Shown: piece by piece, positions 26,576 to 34,969 of the stretch
Numbering within the stretch: position 1 is the first letter of the stretch
How the letters are laid out: every line of letters starts with the position of its first letter
Assembly: GCA_005884685.1 (NCBI GenBank)
Contig: VBAH01000083.1
Span: 62,001 to 126,000 of the forward strand
Direction: 5' to 3'
Length of the DNA stretch: 64,000 nucleotides
Origin: Alphaproteobacteria bacterium
GTDB taxonomy: Bacteria > Pseudomonadota > Alphaproteobacteria > Rhizobiales > Xanthobacteraceae
The notes under the pieces: model-generated
Told to the model about the DNA's origin: nothing
The model's input: the letters and a program-made list of their open reading frames with translations, nothing else
Database searches by the model: none
Made by a program: the position numbers and the translations under genes

Positions 26576-26851
26576 TCATGCTACGAGGTCCTGGTACTCG
26601 GGATGCTGCGCGATCACGAACCGCGCGAACGAGCAAAGCGGCCGCACGTTCAGATTCTGCGCGCGGATCTGCTCCAGCATTTGCAGCACAAGGCGCGATC
26701 CGACCCCGCGCTCGCGCAGCTCGCGTGGCACCTCGGTGTGGGTGATCGCAATCACGCCGTCGAGGTTGCGGTAGTTGGCAAAGGCCGTGTGCCCGTCGAG
26801 ATCGAGCTCGAAGCGGGCGGGCGCGTTCGGAGCGGCAAACGTTTGCGCCAT
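26576..26851 (-). CDS. Small GNAT-fold acetyltransferase (YjdJ type), copy 2
   Basis: 91 residues starting MAQTFAAPNAPARFELDLDGH. It shares with the protein at 23449 the FELD-DGH, ITHTEVP-EL--RG-GS-L and HPE-DL blocks, so the two are paralogues 3 kb apart. It begins five bases after the stop of the C26 hydrolase, probably in the same transcript. Confidence 0.88.
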   Translation of the reverse strand: MAQTFAAPNAPARFELDLDGHTAFANYRNLDGVIAITHTEVPRELRERGVGSRLVLQMLEQIRAQNLNVRPLCSFARFVIAQHPEYQDLVA

Positions 26852-26856
26852 GGTGG

Positions 26857-27624
26857 TCAGTCGCGGCTGTGCGCCTGCAGTGCCTGTCCGAACGCCTCGA
26901 ACAGCTTCCGGTTCACCGGATTTTTCTGCGGATCGTATTCGGCGTGCCATTGCACCCCCAAGGCGAAGCCCGGCGCATCGGCAATTCTGATCGCCTCGAT
27001 GGTGCCGTCCTCGGCCACTCCCTCGACCACGATGCGCTCGCCCGGCCGGTCGATGCCCTGACCATGCAGCGAGTTCACGCGGATCGTCTCGCAGCCGAGG
27101 AGCCCGGCGAATATGCCGTCGGGCACGAGGGTCACCTCGTGGCGGTCGGCGAAGATGACGAGCGGATCGGGATGGATTTCGCCGTTGGCAAGGCGCGGCA
27201 TGCGGTGGTTCATCCGCCCGGGCAGCTCGCGGATTTCCGGATGCAGCGAGCAGCCGAAGGCGACGCTCATCTCCTGAAAGCCGCGGCAGATGCCGAACAG
27301 CGGCACGCCGCGCTCGACACAGCGCTGCGCGAGCGCGAGCGCGAGCGCGTCGCGGTCCTGGTCGTAGGGCTCGTGGCGCACGTCTTCCTGCACGCCGAAG
27401 CGGGTCGGGTGCACGTTGGCGCGCGCGCCGGTGAGCAGGATGCCGTCGACCGTTTCGAGCAGGGTGTCGATGTCGGTGATCTCCGGCGAGCCGGCGAACA
27501 TCAGCGGCAGCGCGCCGGTGACATCCGCAATGGCGCGCAAATTGCGCTCGCCGACCATCTGCGTGGAGAAGCGGTTTTCCACGCGATGCGCGTTGCCGAT
27601 CACGCCGACAACCGGTTTGGTCAT
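26857..27624 (-). CDS. Gamma-glutamyl-gamma-aminobutyrate hydrolase-like (peptidase C26)
   Basis: 255-residue class I glutamine amidotransferase-like hydrolase. Catalytic Cys113 lies in FGICRGFQE, and the His-Glu pair in ALGVQWHAEYD. It resembles PuuD, which frees GABA from gamma-glutamyl-GABA in putrescine breakdown; no other puu gene is nearby, so the true substrate may differ. Likely co-transcribed with the GNAT gene downstream. Confidence 0.88.
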   Translation of the reverse strand: MTKPVVGVIGNAHRVENRFSTQMVGERNLRAIADVTGALPLMFAGSPEITDIDTLLETVDGILLTGARANVHPTRFGVQEDVRHEPYDQDRDALALALAQRCVERGVPLFGICRGFQEMSVAFGCSLHPEIRELPGRMNHRMPRLANGEIHPDPLVIFADRHEVTLVPDGIFAGLLGCETIRVNSLHGQGIDRPGERIVVEGVAEDGTIEAIRIADAPGFALGVQWHAEYDPQKNPVNRKLFEAFGQALQAHSRD

Positions 27625-27650
27625 TGCCAGGGTCTCGAAGTCGCCACGCC

Positions 27651-28934
27651 CTATCTAATCAACCCGGCGAGCCGCGGCAATGTGAGGCTGATCTCGGGAA
27701 TGCAGATGATCAGGATCAAACCCGCGAACAGCGCCAGCATGTAGGGAATATAGGTGCGGAAATGCTGGCCGACCGAGAGGTTGGCAAAGCGCAGCGCCAT
27801 CAAGAGCCCGACCCCCATCGGCGGCAAAAACAGCCCGATCCCGACGGCGGCGGTCTGCACGATGTTGAAGTGGATCGGGTCGATCCCCATCGCCTCGGCG
27901 ATCGGAAACACCACCGGGATCAGCACCACGGCGGCGGGCAGGCCCTCCAGCACCATGCCGAACAGCACGGTGATCAATGCGGTGCCGAGCAGGAACGCCC
28001 AGTGGTGCGCCTTCAGGGGGCCGAGCACCTCGCCGAGCATCTGCGGCACGCCGCTCACGCCCATCAGGTATTGATACACCGACGCGACCGCGAGCAGGAA
28101 CACGACCGCCGCCGTGAGGATCGCCGAGTCGTAGGCGATCTTGCCCATGTCGCGCCACGAGACGTTGCGATAGTAGAGCTTGGCGGCGGCGACCGCGTAG
28201 CCCGCCACCACCGCGCCGGCTTCGGTCGCCGTGATGACGCCGAAGATGAAGCCGAACAGGATCACGAACGGCACCACCATCGGCACGGCGGCATGCAGCG
28301 AGGCATGGCCGAGCGCCTTCAGGCTCGGCCGCCGGTCGACCGGCCAATCGTTCGTGCGGGCGCGGATGTACACCACCGCCATGAGGCAGATCATGATCAC
28401 CAGCGCCGGAATGAAGCCGGCGACGAACAGCGCGACCGCGGAGGTGTTGGTGACCTGCGCCAACACGATCATGAAGATCGCGGGCGGCACCAGCATGCCC
28501 ATCGCGGTCCCGGACGCGATCAGCGAAGCGGAATCGCGGCGGTCGTAACCGGCGCGCGTGAGCGGCGGCATCAGCGAGGAGCCGAGCGCGGAGACTTCCG
28601 CCATCTTCGATCCGCAGATGTCGGAGAAGAAATACGCGACCACGATCACCGACATGCCGAGCCCGCCCTTGACCCAGCCGACCAGCGCGCGCGCAAGCTC
28701 GACCAGCGCGTGGCTCATGCCGCAGCGCTCCATCAGATTGCCGGCAAACACGAAAGCCGGGATCGCGAGCAGCACCCAGCTCTGCGAGCCGGAAACAAGC
28801 GCGGACGAGAGCTGCTGCATCGGGTAGCCGCCGAGCCACAGTCCCGCGATGCCCGCGACCGCGAGCGCGAACACGATCGGCATCGAGAGCAGGATCAGGA
28901 CGGCGAAGATGACGGCGACCGCGGCAAGCATCAT
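27651..28934 (-). CDS. dctM: TRAP transporter large permease (DctM)
   Basis: 427 residues, about twelve membrane helices; the ion-coupled channel subunit of a tripartite ATP-independent periplasmic transporter. Typical family stretches are SGSQSWVLLAIPAFVFAGNLMERCGMS, ICGSKMAEVSALGSSLMPPL and GIDPIHFNIVQTAAVGIGLFLPPMGVGL. It follows dctQ after seven bases. The dctP-dctQ-dctM order on the minus strand is complete. Confidence 0.95.
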   Translation of the reverse strand: MMLAAVAVIFAVLILLSMPIVFALAVAGIAGLWLGGYPMQQLSSALVSGSQSWVLLAIPAFVFAGNLMERCGMSHALVELARALVGWVKGGLGMSVIVVAYFFSDICGSKMAEVSALGSSLMPPLTRAGYDRRDSASLIASGTAMGMLVPPAIFMIVLAQVTNTSAVALFVAGFIPALVIMICLMAVVYIRARTNDWPVDRRPSLKALGHASLHAAVPMVVPFVILFGFIFGVITATEAGAVVAGYAVAAAKLYYRNVSWRDMGKIAYDSAILTAAVVFLLAVASVYQYLMGVSGVPQMLGEVLGPLKAHHWAFLLGTALITVLFGMVLEGLPAAVVLIPVVFPIAEAMGIDPIHFNIVQTAAVGIGLFLPPMGVGLLMALRFANLSVGQHFRTYIPYMLALFAGLILIICIPEISLTLPRLAGLIR

Positions 28935-28941
28935 GGGTGGG

Positions 28942-29448
28942 CTATTCGGTTCCGTGCAAGGGTTCGTCCTGCGGCGGCGGAGCGACGAGCATGGCGAGCC
29001 CGTAGACGGCGATCAGGATGCCGCCGACGACCGCGGAGGCGTAGAGCCAGGCGAGGTTGAGCTGCAGGCCCGGCGTCGCGAGCGTGCGGTTGAGCAGGCA
29101 GAGCTGGTAGCCGTACCACGCAGCGAGGATGCCGACCCCGACGATCAGCGCATGATTGAAGCGATGGATCCAGAGCTGCGCCGTCGGCGGCAGCTTGTGG
29201 GTGAAGACATGCAGGGTGAAATGGGCGCGCTGCTGGATGCCGACCGCGGCGCCGACCAGCGTGAGCCAGGCGAGCGACATCTCGCCCAATTCCTCGACCC
29301 AGGTGAACGGCACCGGATCGACGTCGAGCCAGTCGGTGATCGCGCCGACGAAATAGCGCAGCACGACGCCGATCAGCAGGTTGATGATCGCGAAGATGAT
29401 CAGCGCGGTGATGGCGAGTTTGGGGAGGTCGGAAAGCTTGCGGAGCAT
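28942..29448 (-). CDS. dctQ: TRAP transporter small permease (DctQ)
   Basis: 168 residues with four membrane helices and the conserved ITDWLDVDPVPFTWVEELGEMSLAWLTLVGAA. The ATG at 29448 is chosen because the longer frame to 29484 would start inside the palindromic element. No clear Shine-Dalgarno is seen, perhaps because that element lies directly upstream. Confidence 0.9.
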   Translation of the reverse strand: MLRKLSDLPKLAITALIIFAIINLLIGVVLRYFVGAITDWLDVDPVPFTWVEELGEMSLAWLTLVGAAVGIQQRAHFTLHVFTHKLPPTAQLWIHRFNHALIVGVGILAAWYGYQLCLLNRTLATPGLQLNLAWLYASAVVGGILIAVYGLAMLVAPPPQDEPLHGTE

Positions 29449-29479
29449 AGGAAAGGGGATTCCGATGGCTGGCTCGAGT

Positions 29480-29582
29480 GTCATCCCGGCCGAGCGAAGC
29501 GAGAGCCGGGATCCATCGTGCCGGTTGCGCAGATCGGGGGTTCATGGATCCCGGATAGCCGCTACGCGGCTTCCGGGATGAC
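29480..29582. repeat. Palindromic MITE/REP-like element, copy 2
   Basis: 103 bp with perfect ten-base inverted ends GTCATCCCGG / CCGGGATGAC, inner hairpins CGAGCGAAGCGAG and GCCGCTACGCGGC, and a central GGATCC pair. It lies between dctP and dctQ, so it is transcribed within the TRAP operon and could damp expression of the permease genes relative to the binding protein. Confidence 0.85.
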
Positions 29583-29621
29583 AGTTGTCGTTTGCGGCGG
29601 CTTGCGGGATGTGACGGAGAC

Positions 29622-30635
29622 CTAAACCTTGAACCCCTCGATCTCGTCCCACAGCGCGCCGTACTGGCTCTTGTAGGCCGGCCAGATCTTCTGCTGCGCC
29701 ACCTTGCGGAATTCCTCGACCTTGGCCTCGACCACCACCATGCCGAACGGTTCGAGCTCGGATTTCGCCTTGGCGAAGTTGTCGACCGACTCGGTCGCCT
29801 CGCGAATCCTCACCTGCGTCTCGCGCGACACGTCGAGCAGCATCTTCTGCTGCTCCGGCGTCAGCCCGTTCCAGATCTCCAGGTTCATCACGACATTGGT
29901 CGGGCCGTAATTGTGGTAGGACATCGAGGCGTATTTCGAGACCTCGTAGACCTTCAGCGCCTTCATGTTGACGATCGGCAGGTCGCCGCCGTCGATCACG
30001 CCCGACTTCGCCGCGGTGATCACCTCGCCCCAGCCCATCGGCACCGCGTTGCCGCCGAGCCCGTTGATCGTGTCGCCGAACACCTTGGCCTGCTGCACGC
30101 GGATTTTCTGCCCGCGCAGGTCGCGCGGCTCGACGATCGGCTTCTTCGATGTCCAGAAATGGCGGAAGCCGAAATCGTAGAAGCACAGCACCTTGAGTTT
30201 GTACTTGTCCTGGATTTCCTGATCGAGCTTGTCGCCGATCTTGCCGTTGAACATCGCGTAGGCGTGCGCGTAATCCTTGACGAGATACGGCACGAGGAAC
30301 GCGCCCATCTCGGGAAACACGGTCGCAGCGGCGCCGGACGGGCTGCCGATCGCGATCGAGCCGGATTTCACCGCGTTCATCACTTCGAGCTCTTGCGGGA
30401 TGAGCGTCTTGCCGAAGAACTGCATGTCGAGCGCGCCCTTGGAGCGGGCATTCACTTCCTTGGCCATCCATTCGAAGTTGATCGCCGCGGATTCCGGCGC
30501 GGCGTTGACGTGCGCGAAAACGAGCTTCTTCGGCGCCGCCTGCGCGAAGGCAGGCGCGCGGCCGGTCGCCAGAATGCCGGCCATGCCGGCGGACGCGGTG
30601 AGCAGCGTGCGGCGCGTGAATTTGGTGCGTGTCAT
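29622..30635 (-). CDS. dctP: TRAP transporter substrate-binding protein (DctP)
   Basis: 337 residues from an ATG at 30635 with GGGAGAA upstream. A Tat-type signal (FTRRTLLTASAGMAGILATG, then AFAQA) exports it. The DctP fold is seen in LVFAHVNAAPESAAINF, GQKIRVQQAKVFGDTINGLGGNAVPMGWGEV (ligand-binding Arg region) and GVIDGGDLPIVNM. Ligand is probably a carboxylate, not further predictable. First gene of the TRAP operon. Confidence 0.94.
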   Translation of the reverse strand: MTRTKFTRRTLLTASAGMAGILATGRAPAFAQAAPKKLVFAHVNAAPESAAINFEWMAKEVNARSKGALDMQFFGKTLIPQELEVMNAVKSGSIAIGSPSGAAATVFPEMGAFLVPYLVKDYAHAYAMFNGKIGDKLDQEIQDKYKLKVLCFYDFGFRHFWTSKKPIVEPRDLRGQKIRVQQAKVFGDTINGLGGNAVPMGWGEVITAAKSGVIDGGDLPIVNMKALKVYEVSKYASMSYHNYGPTNVVMNLEIWNGLTPEQQKMLLDVSRETQVRIREATESVDNFAKAKSELEPFGMVVVEAKVEEFRKVAQQKIWPAYKSQYGALWDEIEGFKV

Positions 30636-30874
30636 GGGCGTTCTCCCGATTGCGGAATGATGTTGTCTGCGAGCAGCGGCGCGCGTTTTTCGTTGCCGAC
30701 AGGATACAGAATGCCGCAGGCCGCACCAGTGGCTTCGCGGCAGCAGCCGGCGCGGGCCCGCGCGTTTGCCTTGCCCGCCGCCTGCGCCGCGGTACCCGCC
30801 TCGCCACTCGCCCCGATCCGCCATGTATGATTGTATTGGCGGCGGCACGGGCAGCCAGGGGAGGGGAGCAAACG

Positions 30875-31735
30875 ATGGACCCCAAGATTTCCGATTTCTT
30901 TCCGGACGCCGGCGAATGGAAATTTCAGAATCTGGCCGACGGGGCGGTCTCGCGCTTCAAGGTGGCCGTCGCCCAGCAAGGCGGCGTCACGCGCGTACAG
31001 CTCGAGGACAGTGCCCGCCACGAGCGCGCCTTCTTCTTCACCGGGTTCGAGGCGAGCGCGAACGAACTGCGCATCAACCGGGTGGAGCTTGCGCACCACA
31101 ATGTCCAGAACGTCGATCCGCCGCTGGTGGTGACGCTCGATCCCAAGCAGCGCGGTCATGTCGCGCAGCTGTTCACCGCGGGGCCGGTCGGTCTCGACAC
31201 CGGCCCCTATGACGGCACGGTGATCAGCAACGAGGTGCATGAAATCGCGACGCCGGCGCCGCCCGGCATCGGCCATCTATGGACGATCACGGTCGAGGCC
31301 AAGGGGCGCGGCCGGACCACGGCGGCGCGGGTCGATTTCATGCTGCAGACCGGCATCGGAATGATCGACTTTTTCGGCCAGTTTTACGGCGGCTTTTTCA
31401 AGTATCTCCGCTTCTATGGCGAGCAACCGCCGCTGGCCGCGGCGCCGGCAGCCGATGCAGCGCCAGCCGCCGGTGCGCCGCCTGACCCACGCCGCATGCC
31501 GATCGACTTCCTGACGCACTACGCCCACCTGAACCGTCGCGGCGGCGCGCCGCCCGGCCCGTTCCAGGATGCGGCCTCGCGCCGCGCCTTGGCGCTCTGG
31601 GACCTCGAAGCCTATGAACGCAACCTCGCCTTCGACGACGCGTATCGCGCACTGAAGGGGCAGCAGCCACGCGAGCGCACGTCGCATGAGCTGCAGATGC
31701 TCGCAAAGCTGAAGGAGATACGCGATCACAAGTGA
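30875..31735 (+). CDS. Hypothetical protein
   Basis: 286 residues from an ATG with GGGAGGGGAG upstream. No signal peptide or certain membrane helix. The first 180 residues look like a beta-rich domain (WKFQNLADGAVSRFKVAVAQ; VTLDPKQRGHVAQLFT); a Phe/Tyr-rich segment FFGQFYGGFFKYLRFYG precedes an Ala/Pro linker and a helical tail ending ELQMLAKLKEIRDHK. No family recognised. Confidence 0.65.
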   Translation: MDPKISDFFPDAGEWKFQNLADGAVSRFKVAVAQQGGVTRVQLEDSARHERAFFFTGFEASANELRINRVELAHHNVQNVDPPLVVTLDPKQRGHVAQLFTAGPVGLDTGPYDGTVISNEVHEIATPAPPGIGHLWTITVEAKGRGRTTAARVDFMLQTGIGMIDFFGQFYGGFFKYLRFYGEQPPLAAAPAADAAPAAGAPPDPRRMPIDFLTHYAHLNRRGGAPPGPFQDAASRRALALWDLEAYERNLAFDDAYRALKGQQPRERTSHELQMLAKLKEIRDHK

Positions 31736-31775
31736 CGGGCGCGCCAGCGGGAAGCCGTGCGGCGACGCGCTAGCA

Positions 31776-32033
31776 TCAGCGCGTCGGGATGGTCAGCCGC
31801 AGGCCCGGCGTCGGCGCCGAGCGTGTGTTGTCATAGCCCGGTGTCGACGAATACGGCGTCACCGGATCGCCGGTGATCGAGCCGGGCGAGATAGTGGAAT
31901 TCGGCGGCAGCACCAGCGGCGGCAGGATCGGCGAGATCAGCGGCTTGAAATCGACCGGCGGGGGCTCGGATTTGCCCTGTTGCGCCATAACCGGCGCGGC
32001 GCTGAGCAAGAGAACCAGCAAAGCGAGACGCAT
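31776..32033 (-). CDS. Small secreted Pro-rich protein
   Basis: 85 residues from an ATG at 32033 with GGGAG upstream. Signal peptide MRLALLVLLLSAAPVMAQQ. The mature part is Pro/Ser/Thr-rich (PLISPILPPLVLPPNSTISPGS; PVTPYSSTPGYDNTRS), with no cysteine. Probably periplasmic and unstructured. Downstream of the LprI-like gene, 25 bases away, likely the same transcript. Confidence 0.65.
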   Translation of the reverse strand: MRLALLVLLLSAAPVMAQQGKSEPPPVDFKPLISPILPPLVLPPNSTISPGSITGDPVTPYSSTPGYDNTRSAPTPGLRLTIPTR

Positions 32034-32058
32034 CGGCGTGCTCCCGGAAGCGCAAAGC

Positions 32059-32580
32059 TTAGCGCGGCGCCGTATCTTGCTCCAGTGCCTTGAGCCAGAG
32101 CGCCTGCCGCGCGGTTTCCTCGTAGGTGCATAACCCATAGATGACGCGCGACAGCGAGCCGCCTTCCGCCTGCATCGCCAGCGTGTCGCATTTCTTGGCG
32201 CGCCAGATCAGGAAGGTCGCTTGCATGTCGCGCAGGATGTCGGTGCCTTTGACCGGGCCGTCGCGCCGGTTCTCCTTCGGGCGGTTGTGCGGCTGCGCGT
32301 CGGTTTGCCCGAGCGAGCCGGCCATCAGCGCGGCGAGGCTCGCCTCGATCCGCTCGCTCCACACCGCCGTCTCGCGGCCGGCGCATTCGCCCATGCCGGC
32401 GGTCGTGCCGCCCTCGCGCGTGTCGGTGCACGGCCGGTAGATGGTGCCGATGCACATTTCCGGATTGTCCTTGGCGGATTGGAGGCAGGCTTCGATCGCC
32501 GCGCGATCGTCCGGCCGCACCTGCGCGAGCGCGGTGGCGGGTATCAGGTACGCAAGGAGCAGGGAGAGGAAACGCGTCAT
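32059..32580 (-). CDS. LprI-like (DUF1311) secreted protein
   Basis: 173 residues with signal peptide ending TALAQ. Pattern of the lysozyme inhibitor LprI family: paired Cys (EACLQSA, EMCIGT, YRPCTD, GECAGRE), then an aromatic core FLIWRAKKCDTLAMQAEGGSLSRVIYGLCTYEETARQALWL. The family is named for a mycobacterial lysozyme inhibitor; inhibition here is inference only. Divergent from the Cys-rich gene at 32670. Confidence 0.75.
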   Translation of the reverse strand: MTRFLSLLLAYLIPATALAQVRPDDRAAIEACLQSAKDNPEMCIGTIYRPCTDTREGGTTAGMGECAGRETAVWSERIEASLAALMAGSLGQTDAQPHNRPKENRRDGPVKGTDILRDMQATFLIWRAKKCDTLAMQAEGGSLSRVIYGLCTYEETARQALWLKALEQDTAPR

Positions 32581-32669
32581 CGCATGAATCTATCGACAAT
32601 GTACGCGCCGGGCGCAACAATGAATGGTTGTATTGTGATATGCCAAGTGTATTCGGATGGAGGCTTGCG

Positions 32670-33059
32670 ATGATCGCGATGTGCCGGAATCTCTGCGCGG
32701 CGTTGGGGCTGGTCGCCGCGCTCGGGTCCGCGCAGGCGCAGGATGCGCGGGTGACGCTCGCGATGACGCCGGCGCCGCTCGGCGGGGCGTCAATCGCGCC
32801 GCTGACGCGGCCGGCGCTCCTGTGCGGCAACCGCTGGGTCCAGGGCGACTACGTGAAGCCCGCCAATTGCCAGAAGGCCTGCACCAATCTCGGTCATCCG
32901 CAGTTGCTCTGTCAGCTGACGCTGGTGACGTTATGCCAGAGCTGCTGGAAGCAGTTGGTGGACTGCGCCAGCAAGCCGGCACCTGGCGCGGGTGGGGTCA
33001 AGTGCGTCGCGTGCAGCGCGTTTTATGCGGACTGCATGAAGCCCTTCCTCCTGAAGTGA
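32670..33059 (+). CDS. Small secreted Cys-rich protein
   Basis: 129 residues from an ATG at 32670 with GGAGG six bases upstream. Signal peptide ends at GSAQAQ. The mature part has about ten Cys in pairs (LLCGN, NCQKAC, LLCQ, LCQSC, DCAS, KCVAC, DC), implying a disulfide-held or metal-binding fold outside the cytoplasm. No family recognised. Next to the also Cys-rich LprI-like gene, with a shared 89-bp divergent promoter region of low GC. Confidence 0.7.
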   Translation: MIAMCRNLCAALGLVAALGSAQAQDARVTLAMTPAPLGGASIAPLTRPALLCGNRWVQGDYVKPANCQKACTNLGHPQLLCQLTLVTLCQSCWKQLVDCASKPAPGAGGVKCVACSAFYADCMKPFLLK

Positions 33060-33263
33060 CGGCGCGGGCGGAGCGGCGGCGCGCGACGCGCCGATCCGGG
33101 TGCGCCTTGCCCGCCCGAGAGCTTTGCAATCAAGGCAGGCTGCCGAGCCGCAAGGTCCACCGCGCGATCGACTTGATCCGCAAGAGGCCCCATTTGGTGC
33201 CACTGGCGCCAGCCGCATGCTATGGGTTGCATCGGTGTTGACATCAGAACTGGGGGGCGCGCC

Positions 33264-34181
33264 GTGGAACTACGAGCATTGGCTATCCTTGCGGCGGGAA
33301 TGCAAAGCCTGGCCGAGCTTGAGCGCACCAACCCCAAGCTCGGGGCAGAACTCGGCACCTTCATCCGCCAGGTCGGGTCGGCGTGCTGGGACGCCTACAA
33401 AAACGTGTCGAAGGTTCTCAGCAAGGTCATCGCCCTGCGCGAGCCGGTGGAGCCTGCGGCCCTCGATGCCGTTTTGACCGAATTGGCGGCGACCTACGAT
33501 CACCAATGGTTCAAGACGGTGGCAGACGTTTGCGCGCGGCTGGCGGCAGCGGATGCTCAGTTTGGAACGGCCGTGCAGGCACAGGCCAGCTACTCCCGCC
33601 CGAAAGCGGGGGAGCCTTCACTGTCCGACTTCATCGCCGTCCTGCGACAGGGCGAGGGAGTGCTCGAGAGCGAGATCAAGACTGCGGTGGGCTCCGTGCA
33701 GTGGCAGCTGTCGCAAGGCCAGCGCTCGGGCGATTTGACCGCGGCAAAGCGCGAGGCGCGCGACCTTCAATCGCAGATCGAGGCACGCACGCTGGAAATC
33801 CGGCGCACCGTGCAGGAGGTGCTGGGCACCTCGGCCGCGGGGGCCGAAGAGATCCTCAACGGGTGGGACGAGAAGGCGGAAGGCGTCCTGCGTGCCGATC
33901 CCCATGCGCAACTGAAGCTGAATGCACTGATCCTCGTCGCCCTGGCCTCGCTCGGCGCCGGCATGCTGCAGGTGATCCCGCTCTATGCGTTTCCGCTCGT
34001 GACCGTCTTTGCGCTGGCGGGACTGGTTGTGTTGAATGCGATCCAGCTGCGCAATTCCAACAAGCTGAGCGAAGCGCGTTTCATCGAGTTGATGAAGCTC
34101 GCGCTGCTGAAGTTTTACCTGCCCCTGAGTGGAAAATTCAGCCGGGCGCAGGCGTCAGGCACGCCCTCCGGCGGCGGTTAG
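33264..34181 (+). CDS. Unrecognised coiled-coil protein with C-terminal membrane hairpin
   Basis: 305 residues from a GTG at 33264 preceded by a G-run; an ATG at 33222 is in frame but lacks a site. The first 210 residues are helical and charged (KREARDLQSQIEARTLEIRRTVQEV looks coiled-coil). Two adjacent membrane helices (about 219-237 and 239-260) form a hairpin, and a cytosolic tail ends SGTPSGGG. Topology suggests a membrane-tethered scaffold. No family recognised. Confidence 0.65.
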   Translation: MELRALAILAAGMQSLAELERTNPKLGAELGTFIRQVGSACWDAYKNVSKVLSKVIALREPVEPAALDAVLTELAATYDHQWFKTVADVCARLAAADAQFGTAVQAQASYSRPKAGEPSLSDFIAVLRQGEGVLESEIKTAVGSVQWQLSQGQRSGDLTAAKREARDLQSQIEARTLEIRRTVQEVLGTSAAGAEEILNGWDEKAEGVLRADPHAQLKLNALILVALASLGAGMLQVIPLYAFPLVTVFALAGLVVLNAIQLRNSNKLSEARFIELMKLALLKFYLPLSGKFSRAQASGTPSGGG

Positions 34182-34206
34182 AACGGCGGCCGCGTTCGTC
34201 GATCCG

Positions 34207-34581
34207 TCAGCCGATCCAGAGATTGTGACCCGAAATGCCGTCCACCTGGGTGCCGTTCTGGCTGCGGTAGATCACGATTGGCGTATCGTTCAGCGCGGTG
34301 GTGATGGTCAGTTTCTCATTATCGGTCTGATACTGCGCGGCGCTGTCGGTCTTGCCGTTCAGCGTGATCGCGCAGGGCCCGTGCGCTGCGCCGGCATTCT
34401 GGTCGGACAGGAGCAGCTTGATATCGAACGTGCCGCTTTGGCCGAACGCGTTATAGGAGCCGTCGAAGCTGGTCTGGAACTGCTTGAAATCCTCGAATGA
34501 GCCCTGCCCGACACGAAATATGCCGACATAGATTTTCAGCGTGCCGGTGTGCGGGCCGAAATAGGGATTGAGCTGCGCCAT
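34207..34581 (-). CDS. Small soluble protein of unknown function
   Basis: 124 residues from an ATG with GGAGG upstream; no signal peptide. Beta-rich composition (HTGTLKIYVGIFRVGQGSFEDF; DNEKLTITTALNDTPIVIY; final NLWIG). Looks like a compact single domain. Convergent with the membrane-hairpin gene, 25 bp apart. No family recognised. Confidence 0.65.
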   Translation of the reverse strand: MAQLNPYFGPHTGTLKIYVGIFRVGQGSFEDFKQFQTSFDGSYNAFGQSGTFDIKLLLSDQNAGAAHGPCAITLNGKTDSAAQYQTDNEKLTITTALNDTPIVIYRSQNGTQVDGISGHNLWIG

Positions 34582-34969
34582 GGGTGCCTCCGGGATGGTC
34601 GGTTGGATTTGCCTACCAATTCAATCAAAGGATGGCATTGAAGGGAAGGCCTGGGTCAGCCGAATGAGCCGGGGGCAGGCGTCGGCCCGACTATTCGCTG
34701 CGCGGTATTCGCCGTGACCGGCGCACGCATGCGCGCCAGGCTTGCTGCTCTTCCAGCGGGCGGCCGCTGCCAGGCCGGGCCGCAGGTTTGGATGACGTCG
34801 AAGAGGGCATTGCCGGAATCAAAGATGTTCGTCCTGAATGGATACAGGACGCGATGCTTGTTGCACTCATGCAACTACCGGAAGAAAAGCCCGACGGGCG
34901 TCTGTGAATCGATTGTGTCATAAGGTTGTGGCACGCTATGCAGGACCCGATCAGCGCGGGGGGCGCAAA
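34582..34969. other. Gene-free stretch, lower GC
   Basis: 388 bp between divergent genes. Short frames on both strands exist (plus 34714-34923, minus 34656-34874) but none has a ribosome-binding site or a recognisable sequence. Nothing else seen; presumably holds both promoters and decayed sequence. Confidence 0.5.

Noticed and set aside
34656-34874. Small minus-strand ORF with FRTNIFDSGNALFDVIQTC
   Set aside because: No ribosome-binding site or family; weak enough to leave uncalled though a decayed gene is possible.
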